Source: Trichosphaerium sp. ATCC 40318 (taxonomy: Eukaryota; Discosea; Flabellinia; Trichosidae). From it: a DNA stretch of 64,000 nucleotides. Under the pieces are notes generated by a model. That model had not been told where the DNA came from and searched no databases. It saw only the letters and a list, made by a program, of their open reading frames with translations. Below, piece after piece: positions 12,247 to 22,787 of this stretch. The stretch is taken from contig JALMLS010000531.1 of assembly GCA_038496445.1 (NCBI GenBank), positions 186,001-250,000 on the forward strand, in the 5' to 3' direction. The position numbers were made by a program, and so were the translations under genes. Positions within the stretch are counted from its first letter, which is position 1; each line of letters starts with the position of its first letter.

Positions 12247-13257
12247 ATGTCGAAGCAACGCCAAGTATCCCCAAATCAATGGTAAGGATCACGTACTACT
12301 CTATTTGTGTTTTAACACCCTAAAAGCGCACCTGTGACCATTTTGGAGTTGCCCACAGAGATTTTAGCTCATATCTTACAAAAAACAACAAAAGCCCGAT
12401 TTGCGGCTTGTCAAACCTGCAATTACTTTGCCTCTATCATTCACGACATCGTTGGATACGAAAATGTTACCATTTCAACACTATCAGAAGCAAAAGCGCT
12501 TTTACAACATGGTGCTGCTCTCCAACACACAAAAATTAAGCTGAAAGACGATTCTGTTGATATTGTCAAAGAATTTGCTGGTGTGCATAGTATTGATCTC
12601 GGATACACTTCAGTTACAGATGAAGGTGTCAAAGCACTTTCTGGTGTTCATACCATTGATCTTAGTTATTGTTGCCAAATTACAGACGAAGGCATCAAAG
12701 CACTTACTGGTGCTCACACCATTAACCTTAGTTTTTGCTACAAACTTACAGATGAAGGCATAAAAGCACTTTCTGGTGTTCATTCTATTGATCTCAGGGA
12801 ATGTTTTATCACAGATGAAGGCGTCAAAGCACTTTCTGGTGTTCATACCATTGATCTTACTTGTTGTTACAAACTCACAGATGAAGGTGTGAAATCACTT
12901 TCTGGTGTCCATGCCATTTATCTTAGGAATTGTCACAAAATTACAGATGAAGGTGTAAAAGCACTTTCTGGCGTTCATACCAGTGATCTTACTGGTTGTA
13001 TTAACATTACAGATGAAAGTGCAAAATCTCTTATTGGTGCTCATGCAATTGATCTTTCAAGGACAAATATTACAGATGAAGGTGTGAAAGTACTGTCTGA
13101 CATTCATACCATTGATATGAGAGACTGCAAAAACATTACAAATGAAGGTGTAAAAGGACTTTTGGGTGTTCATGCCATTGATCTTAGTGGTTGTATTAAA
13201 ATAACAGAAGAAGGTATAAAAGTGCTAAGAGATCATCATACTATTGTTTATAGATAG
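12247..13257 (+). CDS. F-box/leucine-rich-repeat protein (FBXL type)
   Basis: Two exons, 12247-12281 and 12327-13257 (966 nt, 321 aa). After a short leader the protein shows a canonical F-box (VTILELPTEILAHILQK, residues ~15-50, ending in CNYFASI). It continues into about ten LRRs of 22-23 residues with consensus ITDEGVKALSGVHTIDLS-C. This LRR type (Cys-containing) occurs in FBXL substrate adaptors of SCF ubiquitin ligases. The repeats are unusually alike at both protein and DNA level, which suggests recent internal duplication or gene conversion. The ATG at 12247 is chosen because splicing TG^C restores the F-box frame; the exon 2 frame has no suitable ATG before the F-box. Confidence 0.85.
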
Positions 13258-13445
13258 ACCTTCATGTTAAATCGGACAGAACACTAATACATTTGTAATT
13301 GGAATCCAACAAGATCGTAAATAGCATCTACAACATATCCACTATTGAATACAGTAACATTCTTTGTACACATAAAAAACGAAAAAGAAAAATATGTACA
13401 AAATTGTTAAACAACTTATTTTATTCTTGTGAATAAGATTTTTTG

Positions 13446-14570
13446 TTAAAGAAGGTTGTGTAGTTGTAAAGAAGTGAGGAATACAGACTTTAAGTTATCT
13501 AGTTCTGTCTTATATTCAGGTTTATCTTCAACAAGTCCTTTCAAAATCATATCTGTTTTAACCTTTTCCTCTGACACACTGTGCTTAATAAAAGTAACGT
13601 TCCCAAATTCTATAGAATCTAGCCTCATGTGTCCCAAAAACCCTTCTATATTGCAATTAATATAGTAGTTAATGAAGGGTTGTATCAATCTTATGCATTG
13701 CAAAAAAGTATTCAACATTTTTAGGGATTTTAAGAAACTTGTGCCCAATACAACGACAACTTACCTTCAACATTATATTTAAATGTGTGAGTATCTGGAA
13801 TGTATTGAACATCGTAGTGAGCAATTTTTGTTAAGCCCTCCAAGATATTATCAGCTCCGAATGAATCAACAATAACAAACTACGAAAAAAGTTTTAGCTA
13901 ACACTTTTTTTTATTTTTAATTTCTCATACCTCATATAAAGTGACCACCCTGAAAAATCCTTTGTATATAATCTTGACGTCCGAAATTTCTTCATCAGAT
14001 TTAGAAACAATAGCAGTTTCTAAAGAGTAGTTGTGTTAAGTAATTGACCTAACAGGTAGAAAAATTTTGCGCTATTCAGTAAGTTTTAACTTTTCTCAAA
14101 TCTTACTTGCAGTTTTTATGATTGCTTGTATCTCATCCTGTAATAAATCACGTGTTAGTTATAATACTACTATTTAAATCTTTGTACCGAATACGAAGAT
14201 GTATCAGGTAAGTCCTCAGGCGCATTGCAACCACCATACCAGGACTTGTACACGCAACTCTGTTTATCGAAAAAAAAAAGTCAACAAGTTGCAGAAAAAC
14301 AAAAAGTGAAATAGCGTTGTACGTCAAAGTTGGATAGTTCTGTTGCGCTGGCGCATTGAAACCTTACTAAAGATCCCTCGACGTCATTGTAATATGCAAC
14401 GAAATGATGCTTAAAGGAAATAAGCTTCAAAAACCGTAATTAAACGTAATTAAGCTTTGATTATGTAATACGGGCATAGGCGTTACCTTTGCAGGGTTTT
14501 TATTAACAGTAATACCGTAATAGTGTACATTACGTTGTAATTGTAGCAACCGATTGTCAGCGTTGGCCAT
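13446..14570 (-). CDS. unknown protein, seven exons
   Basis: Minus-strand exons: 14570-14487, 14409-14323, 14259-14188, 14137-14107, 14019-13931, 13879-13765, 13645-13446 (678 nt, 225 aa). All junctions are GT-AG and the frame is continuous from ATG (14570) to TAA. The protein is mixed alpha/beta. It has a segment HHFVAYYNDVEGSL near the N terminus, a Cys-containing stretch (SCVYKSWYGGC) and a basic, hydrophobic C terminus. No signal peptide or membrane segment is evident. I do not recognise the family. The exon count and exact frame closure make it a real gene. It lies tail to head with the CheD-like gene on the same strand. Confidence 0.75.
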
Positions 14571-14821
14571 TGTTTGTCTAACGCTTTTTGATTACTACGG
14601 TTAAGTTTGCTTAAGCGAGAGCTCTTACGTATCGCAACACGTGCTTGCAAAACTATCGCTGGAACGTTCGATGTGTATCTTGAATCATTGAAACTATTTA
14701 CAGAGGCTTCTATGTCCAACAGCGACTGGCTTTCTGAACTAAACTTGCAATGTAGTTTGCGAAAAGTCGTGTTTATTATTGACAATCGTATTTACAAGAT
14801 ATACCACAATTAAACATGTGT

Positions 14822-15807
14822 TCACACCTTCGCTAACGTAGGTCTGAATTTTTTGAGTGCTGGATCATCTTTACTCGCCAACGTCTTCTTTGCCTTACGT
14901 ACTTGTTCAACAACTTTGTCAAACTTTTTCATATCAGGTACTTCAAATACGCCATCTCCATTGATCTTGTTATTTGGCATCTTCTTGTATCGTTGTGCTT
15001 GTTTCGTGTCTTTACCCCAACCACATGCCCAAAGTGCATCAGGCTCAACAAGAGGATGAATAGAACCTTTGGAATCCAAGTAGAATCCACTTTTAAACCC
15101 TTGACATCCTGTTTTGTTGATCACTTTGTGAGCGCCCTTTAGAATCTCAAGTACAGCTGCAAGTGTTGCATTTGCTTTTGGCATTCCTGTCATCACGTAG
15201 AAGGTTCTTTTGCTGATTGGATGATTTCCTAGACGAAAGTGAGTCAAACAATAAACATCAAAAGAAACAAAACGAAGTAATGTACCTAAACCAGATTTGA
15301 TTTTTTCTTCAATCCATGCTGTGCGAACTGCTTTTTGAACCTTATCGTATGGTGTCCACCATGTCTTCATTGAGCAAGAATCGCTGATATGAGCACAATA
15401 ATTTGTACCATTTGGATTTGGACTGATGATTCCAATACAAGGACCCAAGCCAGCAACACCACAAGGTTTTGCTATCATAAACTGTTAGACTAAATTTCAA
15501 AACACTGAATACGAGAACTTACGCAATGACTTCATGAATGTGCCTCCGACACCTCCTCCAACAGTTGCAGGTTTAACTGAGGGCTTCTTTGTACTATCGT
15601 AAAGTCAGAATACTAAATAGATGAACCAAGGACGTACACTTTCTCTCCATGAGCTTTCTTTTGAAGCATTTGTTGTTTTCGTTGTTTAGCTTCTTCTCTC
15701 ATTCTAAGTTGTTTTTCTGTTGGTTTTGGTTTTACTGGTTTTTTCTTTTGAGTGACACGTTTTGTTGTCTTGTTTTTGTTTCCAGTCGTTGATCTTTGTT
15801 TTGACAT
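14822..15807 (-). CDS. CheD-like Cys/His protein, copy 1
   Basis: Exons 15807-15638, 15593-15523, 15471-15286 and 15228-14822 (834 nt, 277 aa). The N terminus (~60 aa) is very basic and Lys/Gln-rich. A Gly-rich linker (TVGGGVGGTFMKSL) follows, then GLGPCIGIISPNPNGTNYCAHISDS. The pattern LG-x-C-[IV]-x-[IV] ... G ... A-H-[IV] matches the catalytic Cys/His arrangement of CheD-type glutamine deamidases (bacterial chemoreceptor deamidase family). The later segment NATLAAVLEILKGAHKVI resembles the CheD 'LL..L...GA' helix. Family assignment rests on motif likeness only. A near-identical paralogue with the same intron positions lies at 28270-29177. The start Met at 15807 is preferred because the paralogue also starts MS-x-Q here and the sequence upstream is conserved as non-coding DNA. 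Confidence 0.7.
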
Positions 15808-15867
15808 TGTTGGGTTTGTTGTTTTTGAAGCTTGTTGTTGTGTTGTGTGTTGGTTGTTGTTGATTTT

Positions 15868-15957
15868 GATTGTTTTACAAGTCAGTGAAACAAACATGAT
15901 GTGATAACCACAATTTTTATTTTTGTTTCCTCGATACACACTCAGATGCACGCTCAC
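15868..15957 (-). promoter_or_regulatory. conserved 5' block of CheD-like copy 1
   Basis: About 85 bp upstream of the start codon are strongly similar to the same position in the second copy (29215-29305). Shared strings include GTCAGTGAAACAA, AACCACAATTTTTATTT and GTTTCCTCGATA. The reading frames differ between the copies, so this is likely promoter or 5' UTR rather than coding sequence. Confidence 0.5.
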
Positions 15958-16289
15958 TTTTTTCTCAATTTAAAGTGTTAACGAGTACCAACGGCATGTA
16001 TTAAAGCTATTCCATGCTATGAAACATTCATAGTTAATAAAAACCGCTGTGACTTGATTAATACGCTTATGCTGCGCACATAGAACAATAAACGATAGCC
16101 ACAGGTTGTTTTGTCGAGAAATATCGTGAAAATAACAAAACGACCTTTTTTAAATCACGTGCTATTTTTCTAGCAGGAAGAAGTTGTTGTTAATGGTAAT
16201 TTCATGGTAAATTTACTTCCCTGGAGTAGTGCGGGTACATTTTGATAAAACAAACAACATTGACAAAAAAAAAATGTGAAAAACTTTAT

Positions 16290-18352
16290 TTACAATTGTT
16301 TGAATCTATCTATTAGTGCTTGGTGTTGCATGTGTTTAGAAAGGTTGGACATAAAAGAGTGAACATGTACATCTTCCTGTGGCCTACACAAAATGATTAA
16401 CGACAAAGGGGACAACCAAAGGTAAATTTACCTATCTCCTTTTAAAATTATAGCCAAATAAAATCGCGGCTCAATTCGTAAGACATAGTACGTCTCCTTT
16501 AAGCTATTATCATGCATATGCGCTGGAAATGGTGGGAAAGATGCTAAGTAATCTACAAAGTCACGAATAAGAGATACTACAACAGCTTGTTGTGCTCCAG
16601 GTAGGTCACTCTACAACAAAAAAAGTCAGTAAGTTTTGCCTTCGGTTAAAAAAGGAAAATCTGTTGTAGTTGAACTCAATAACTGAAAATAAAAGCACGT
16701 GCATGAACAAGAAATTACAACGTTTCTCGAATCGATTTCAAAAAAAAATAGTTGAAAAATCTGTCATTGCGTGTTGCAACGCCAGTTAACAGATTTCTCA
16801 CAAAGCAAGTTTGATAGCTTTTACGTTAAAAAAATTACCTGTGGATAGGAAAACACAGCAGGCCAGTATGATAGCTTTGTATAATGATCAGCTTCGCTTA
16901 CTTCTGCTGGTTCAAGTAGTACGCTGACATTGAAAGCGTTATGAGCTTTAGCAAATTGGCAAAGGCTGCATACCAGTTAGTGAGTACACGGTCATATCAG
17001 AATATGTTTGAGAAAGTAAAATTATAATATTATCTTGCCTTTCAACATAGTCTCTACCGTATGGTAGGTTTTCTATAGCCTTTATATGATTCCCTTTAAA
17101 CACTATACTGAAATATAACTTCAATTTTGATACAAGGACCAAGTATATCTCTTTAGCAAAAGTATGTAATCTCAATCCCTAAAAGTTTTATCACTTGATA
17201 TACGTCACCACGCTTTGAAGGAACTTGCTCATAAAAGAGCGAAGCGTCATATTACCAAGTGTTGTTTGACACGTGTCTAGATATTTGACGTACAGGTTTA
17301 CCAATCTTATATTCCCATGAGTCAATCTGAGATCTACATTGATGAGCCCAATCTATAGAACCTCTGCAATCAAAGGACTCAAGCGCAACTTGAAACCTGC
17401 AAAGCTTGATCAAAGTCTCAATCTCTGTCCTACACAAAACTGTAAATAACTAACTTCCATGGTCGGAAAGGTTCACAAAAACTTTGTCCCACTACTCCAG
17501 GACAGTGATAAATGATACAAAAAAATTGGTTTTTGTGTCAGAAATATAAGATCTGACTTTGACAAGTTTTGTTGTTTGTGGCGTACAAGAAGTTCTTTTT
17601 CATTTGCTGAAGTAGTGGGTGGTCTAGCACTGTTGCCACTTGTTGGAATATACCACGGAAACGGTTCAATAGTGGTTCATATAAAGGTAGAGAAGCATCC
17701 TTCCGTTGAAATCCACGATATCTTTAAAAAACGTCAAGGAACTCAAACTTGTTTGTTCGTTTGCGTTTAAAATAATAAAACTAAGTAGGATACAATGCTA
17801 CGAGTGTTTTGCGCATATTTACAAGGATGCACATTTCCTTGATGAGGAGAGAAAAATACTTAACTTCCTCTCCTGTTTTACCTTCTTCAGATGCTGATAT
17901 GTTATCAAATACGCCTAAAAAATCAGATAAATACGCGTTTTGCTGATGGGAAATGTAATTTTCACTTTGAATGTCGTTGTACCTATGAGATGGTTTAAAC
18001 TTGTCAACAATCGCTTGTGTAGCTCGTTGAATTGCTACAAACGTAAAAATGTGAAATAGACCATGTATGCTTACGATTTTTGCGTCTGCGTCGAAAGAAA
18101 AGAACGACAGACTACAGTAAATATTTTCTGAAGCTACAAAGAGCAACAACGGTTGAACAAGCAATAAAAGCGATCGTTCCATCTCTACATCACTCTAATG
18201 CGCTTAACATGACGTATAATCAATTTACAACGTACTGATTTTGTTCTGAGAAGGAGAGCAGCCTTTTTAAACTGAAAACGCTCCACATACGTAAAAAACA
18301 GTAACAACACTTCGTTGATACGAATGTGGGATGTTTGTTCCTCGCCTTCCAT
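16290..18352 (-). CDS. KICS2: KICSTOR complex subunit KICS2 (C12orf66) orthologue
   Basis: Nine exons: 18352-18236, 18182-18116, 18034-17794, 17721-17587, 17429-17294, 17178-17039, 16965-16839, 16610-16432, 16383-16290 (1236 nt, 411 aa; human protein ~445 aa). The order and spacing of conserved blocks follow KICS2. These are an N-terminal helix with LLLFFTYVERFQFKKA, a central helical region with VLDHPLL, an Ala/Trp region ending IDSW, FAKAHNAFNVSVLLEP, and the C-terminal signature SYWPAVFSYP ... TYYVLRIEPRFYLAIIL. KICSTOR tethers GATOR1 to lysosomes and restrains mTORC1 in animals. One intron (17038 down to 16966) is GC-AG with the strong donor AAAG^GCAAGA. The gene is divergent from the PIAS gene. 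Confidence 0.8.
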
Positions 18353-18766
18353 AATGTGACTAGTTACTCTTACAAAAACAATGTTGAAAAAACCAGAATT
18401 GACCTTGTTTGACTTTGATGCCTTTTTTGTTAGATTGTATGGCAACGCGTTAACTCACATTCGTATTCTCCGCCGTAAATTAGGTACGAACTAGTATTTA
18501 CTATCTACAAAATACATTTTAAACCAATAGAACGTGTGCATTTGGTTTTAATTACACCATCCGTCAGTATGCCGCGTTTTAACACAAAAGTTAACAAATA
18601 ATTCCTCAATACTTTTATTTGTTTAGCCCGCCAATTCTGTTACGATAAACCACGCGTTCACCACTTTTACTCGTTGAAAACAAGCTTCTCACTAGTTTTG
18701 GAGTTCTAGATAGTTTTTTTTTTAAGCGGTTTTTCAATCTAACATTTGTTCGCCACAGGTTCAAAG
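18353..18766. promoter_or_regulatory. divergent intergenic promoter region
   Basis: A 414-bp gap between the start codons of the minus-strand KICS2 gene and the plus-strand SUMO ligase. It is AT-rich with no open reading frame of note and no clear TATA box that I can defend. A shared bidirectional promoter is inferred from layout. Confidence 0.4.
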
Positions 18767-21700
18767 ATGGCGCGACCTACTCTCACAAAAGAAGAACTAG
18801 AACGCGCAATTAACTTTGATCTTCTTATAGTACGTCAAAGCGAAGCGTCACGTGATGTTTACCGTCTTTTTTAATAGAGTGTCGTACAAACAACTTTTCG
18901 AACTGATGAAATAAAAGCATGCCTACGGTGAGTACCGCCACAAATACTTGAACAACACCCTTGCGTTCTATTCCTAACCATTCTTTTCAGTTACTTGGGA
19001 CAATTACGAGGTTATAGCGGCGTGCGAAAGCACATTTTGTGCACAAGATTAATAAGTATTTTGGCGTTGAGAGTACGCCAATGTGATCAATCCATCATAA
19101 CAATAGAAGAGCTTTATGACATATGCCTCAAATGTGAAGAACTAAGGCACGTGCCACGCCCATTCTTTTCTCTGAAATGTAACAATCAACGTAGTAAACA
19201 AACAAGAAAAGGAAGAAGATACATGTTTTTGGGTTGTGACAGATACCCAAGACCAACACAACCTGATCGTAGACCTGCTCGACAAATATACACACCTCAG
19301 AGACAATATCATGTCCCAACGACTACAACAGTACCTGTTACGTTCACAAGTGGTAATGCATCAAATCTACCTCAATTCATACTGGACAAAGCATCAAAAC
19401 CTGATCCACGTGATCCTTTTCATGTTACAAACTCTAAAGTTGTTTTTTGGTTCAAAGTCAATAGCGCAGGAACACATCTCCATAAGTTTGTTAAACCTCA
19501 AAATTCTGGTGGCAAGCTTTATATACTAAGGTGTTTCAGTCATACACCTCTTCTTGATGAAGGTTACTGTCCTTGGCCACCATTATTGAGTCAAATCATT
19601 TTGAACAATACACTGTTGGAGTTTAAAAAAGTACGTGAAATCGGTGCATATTTTTCTCAACAAAATCTCCACTTAGACTTCAGCTCATTACTTAAAACTA
19701 CTTTTTTTTTGGTCTCTCACATAACTTTCAAGTAACCAATACTTTTAATCATAACAATACCCAAAACAAGAGCCATGATTTATCAAACTTAAATTTTGAA
19801 AAAAAAGTTGGTTTTTTTGACTTTGTGCAAGCTTTTGGTTTAATTTCTCACTTCTAGGGTGAATGTCTGGAACTTAATCATCTCCGTGAAGGAAATAATT
19901 CTTTTACTGTTGGCGGATTCTTTCCAAGGGTACGATACAAAGTTTTTTCCAATTTTGAATAAAAAATCAATAAAGTCTTTTTTCTAACTTTTGTAGCCGT
20001 GGTATGGCGTGATGCAAGAATTTACAAGACCTTCTGTAGATTCTTTATGCCGAGGTTTACGTCAACTGTCATTTGAGGAAAGCAAGAATCAAGGTAAGCA
20101 TAACAAAGCTTGGTTAGTAAAAAGTATTAATTAACACTTATCCCAAGTTCGACTATCGTTTAACAACACATGTGGTATCGAGGAGGTTGAGCGTAAAGTT
20201 GCTTTAATTGATCCACTTGGATTAGGACGTATAACAATACCTGGCCGTGGGACACATTGCAGACATGTTAAGGTACGTATTCTGGAGACAACTCAAGCAA
20301 CCAAAAAAATCGGATTATGTTGTCAGTGTTGCACTTGATGTACTGCGCCGATTAAGCTATTTATAGTTCTAATGTGTTCATTAGTGTTTTGATGTTCGTA
20401 TATGGCTTGAGATGAATAAACGTTCAAACACTTGGAAATGCCCTATTTGCTCGAAGAGTTTACTTTTAAATCAAGTGGTAGTAGATTCTTACTTTGTCAA
20501 AATATTAAACGATGTCACTGATAATGAAGTCACAATACGTCCAGATGGTAACTATGATACTAAACCTGCTGCACAAGCGCATGTTATTGATAGCGATGAT
20601 GAAGACAATGACAACGACGGATCTAACAATAAACCATCAAAATGTGTTACAATTGACTTAACACTTGATGACAGTGACAACGAAGATGACATGATGATAG
20701 TAGATGATCAACAAGACATGAACGAAGTAAATAGAAAAGCCAGACTAGGTATACTTCAAAGTATACTTCAAAAGGGGGACTTAAACAACAACGACGGCTT
20801 AGAAGCTTTAGCTGCTGTTGCTGAAAGCGAAAAAGAAATTAATGACAGTAATCAAGCTCAAGAAATCCCGACGCCTGGTCAGACACAATCTCATCGTTCT
20901 GTGTATGATGAGACGCTCGACAATGCTGATTATCTGCATTTGAAGAAGCTAAATCGTTCTATACAAGTATGCGACGATATTATACGAATGCAAAGAAAAA
21001 TCGCTGAGGAGAACCGTGAAACAGGTAAAGTGTTGTATACATTGGTAAATTATGGTGTTACTAAAAACCCTTGTAAGGTACTGAATCATCAGATGAAGCT
21101 TCAGAGGAAGATTCATCACAACCTCCTGAAGTGAGACGTTCAAATGGTTTGTCAGAAGATCCTGTAGCTGAAGATAAACAACAAGATAATGATGTTGAAG
21201 ATGAAGGTGACAAAGTCGAGGAAGATAGTAATAATGACGACGAAGATGAAAATGAAACGGTAGCTATGAGACTTGGAAGGTTAAGGCGAATTTCTAGAGA
21301 TTTAGTCGTGTCCTATGTTGAAGAAGATGACAATATTGAAAAATACAATATACTCCCAAAACATGATCAAGAGGAAATTGAACGTGGGTGGATTGAGCCT
21401 TTAGAGATTAGCACAAAAGATATAAGATATGTTTGTCATATTTGTGATGCAGGACCTATAGAGAAAAATGTTTGGGTTCAGCACACTACATCTCATAGAC
21501 ATGTTGGTAAAATACAAAAAAAGAGAACGTTCGAAGAACTTCAAGCTAAGAAAACTGTGATTGAGGAGCAAGTAGAATCATTCAAGAGAGATTGGGTAGC
21601 GAGAAGGCAAAAAAAATATGGTAATTGCATTGATTTTAGAGGTATTGTATTTGGTGGGCGTCTGCACAAGACATGGTACGACTTATTATTTTTCCAAATA

Positions 21701-22033
21701 AAGAAAAAAAACTCACGTGTTTCTACAAGGGGTATTTGTAAGGCTTGTTCATGGTATGGAGAAAAAAAATCTCTTATTACGCATTGTAAGTCGCAAGAAC
21801 ATAAAGACAACTTGATATCTTGGTTTGCAAAATCTCAGGGTAATAATAAACGTAAGAGACACAAAGACGATAACGAAGATTCTGAACCCAAAACGAAAAA
21901 AAAGAAAAGTTCTGAATCTGGTGAGGATCTTAGTTATATTCAAATAAGCTCCAGCAGTGATGAAGAGGATAATGTTTCTTTCAGTAGTAGTGGTAATGGT
22001 AGTGATTTTGATAGCTTTATACACCACACATAG
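18767..22033 (+). CDS. PIAS/Siz-type SUMO E3 ligase with C-terminal zinc fingers
   Basis: Exons 18767-18829, 18878-18927, 18991-19630, 19858-19929, 19997-20093, 20148-20272, 20385-21024, 21078-22033 (2643 nt, 880 aa). The N terminus has a SAP-like helix pair (FRTDEIKACLRYLGQL ... GVRKHILCTRLISIL). A PINIT-like region follows (DPFHVTNSKVVFWFKV and on), then an SP-RING: VALIDPLGLGRITIPGRG, THCRHVKCFDVRIWLEMN, WKCPICSKSLLLNQVVVD, with the C..H-C..C-x2-C pattern of Siz/PIAS. Then comes an acidic, Asp/Asn-rich linker with SIM-like runs (VTIDLTLDD). At the end are two U1-type C2H2 fingers (CHICDAGPIEKN..H..H and CKACSWYGEKKSLITHCKSQEH). It is expected to be nuclear and to stimulate Ubc9-dependent sumoylation. 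A 96-nt in-frame segment, 19147-19242, has GC-AG intron ends and may be removed. Confidence 0.88.
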
Positions 22034-22787
22034 GGTAAATCTTCACTTGTAAATACTTGTACAAACAGAAAAAAAAAACAACTACGATTCAAAGTAGAGA
22101 TGTGATTTACTTCCGTGTTGTTTGACTTAGAAATGTTGGTTGTCCTTAGTAATCTATCATAAGCACATTCATACAGACTTTTCGCTCACATACATGTGGA
22201 TACCAACCATTTCAAAACAAATACTACTTTATTTGCAACGCCGCTTCCTATTATTTTCTGATTGTTGCTAGCGCTTGGAAACCGTTACGGTACAAGACCA
22301 AAACTCTGAACATGTTTGTATATTCTCCCATGCGCTATAGTATAGGCTACATGAGCGTAAGACGTTGTAGCACTGACTCCTCAGCTAAAATATTCCCGTC
22401 ACAGTTGTTTATCATAGAATAGTCTTGTGAGGCAACTGTCGCAACATCCAGCAGCTTGGTGGCTAACGCGCTTAGACAATGCCTGAATAATTTTGCATTG
22501 AGTTTAAATAAGGTGCCTTTGCCAGGAGAAATTGATACTCAGAGCACCAAAAATGTACTGTAGATGGGTTGTAGTGGTCAGAAAGTTAACACAGCCAATT
22601 ACCCATTTGTTGTGACAAATCACAGTCCGCCCTTGCAGCGGTCTTGTGTATCCATTGTGAACAAGATTGTTGCTTGAATAAAACTAATTCGAGAAATGAG
22701 AGGCCTAATTAAGAGCTTTCTTTCCGCTTTAAGCAAGTGTAAAACTCAATTCACATTAAATTCACTTGTACGCACGCTGCTGAAGAA
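22034..22787. other. intergenic region
   Basis: No open reading frame, RNA gene or repeat that I can support. The 3' part presumably holds the promoter and 5' leader of the MACPF gene. Confidence 0.5.

Noticed and set aside
12560-13240. CRISPR-like or satellite array
   Set aside because: The direct repeats are in-frame leucine-rich repeats of a protein, and the host is eukaryotic.
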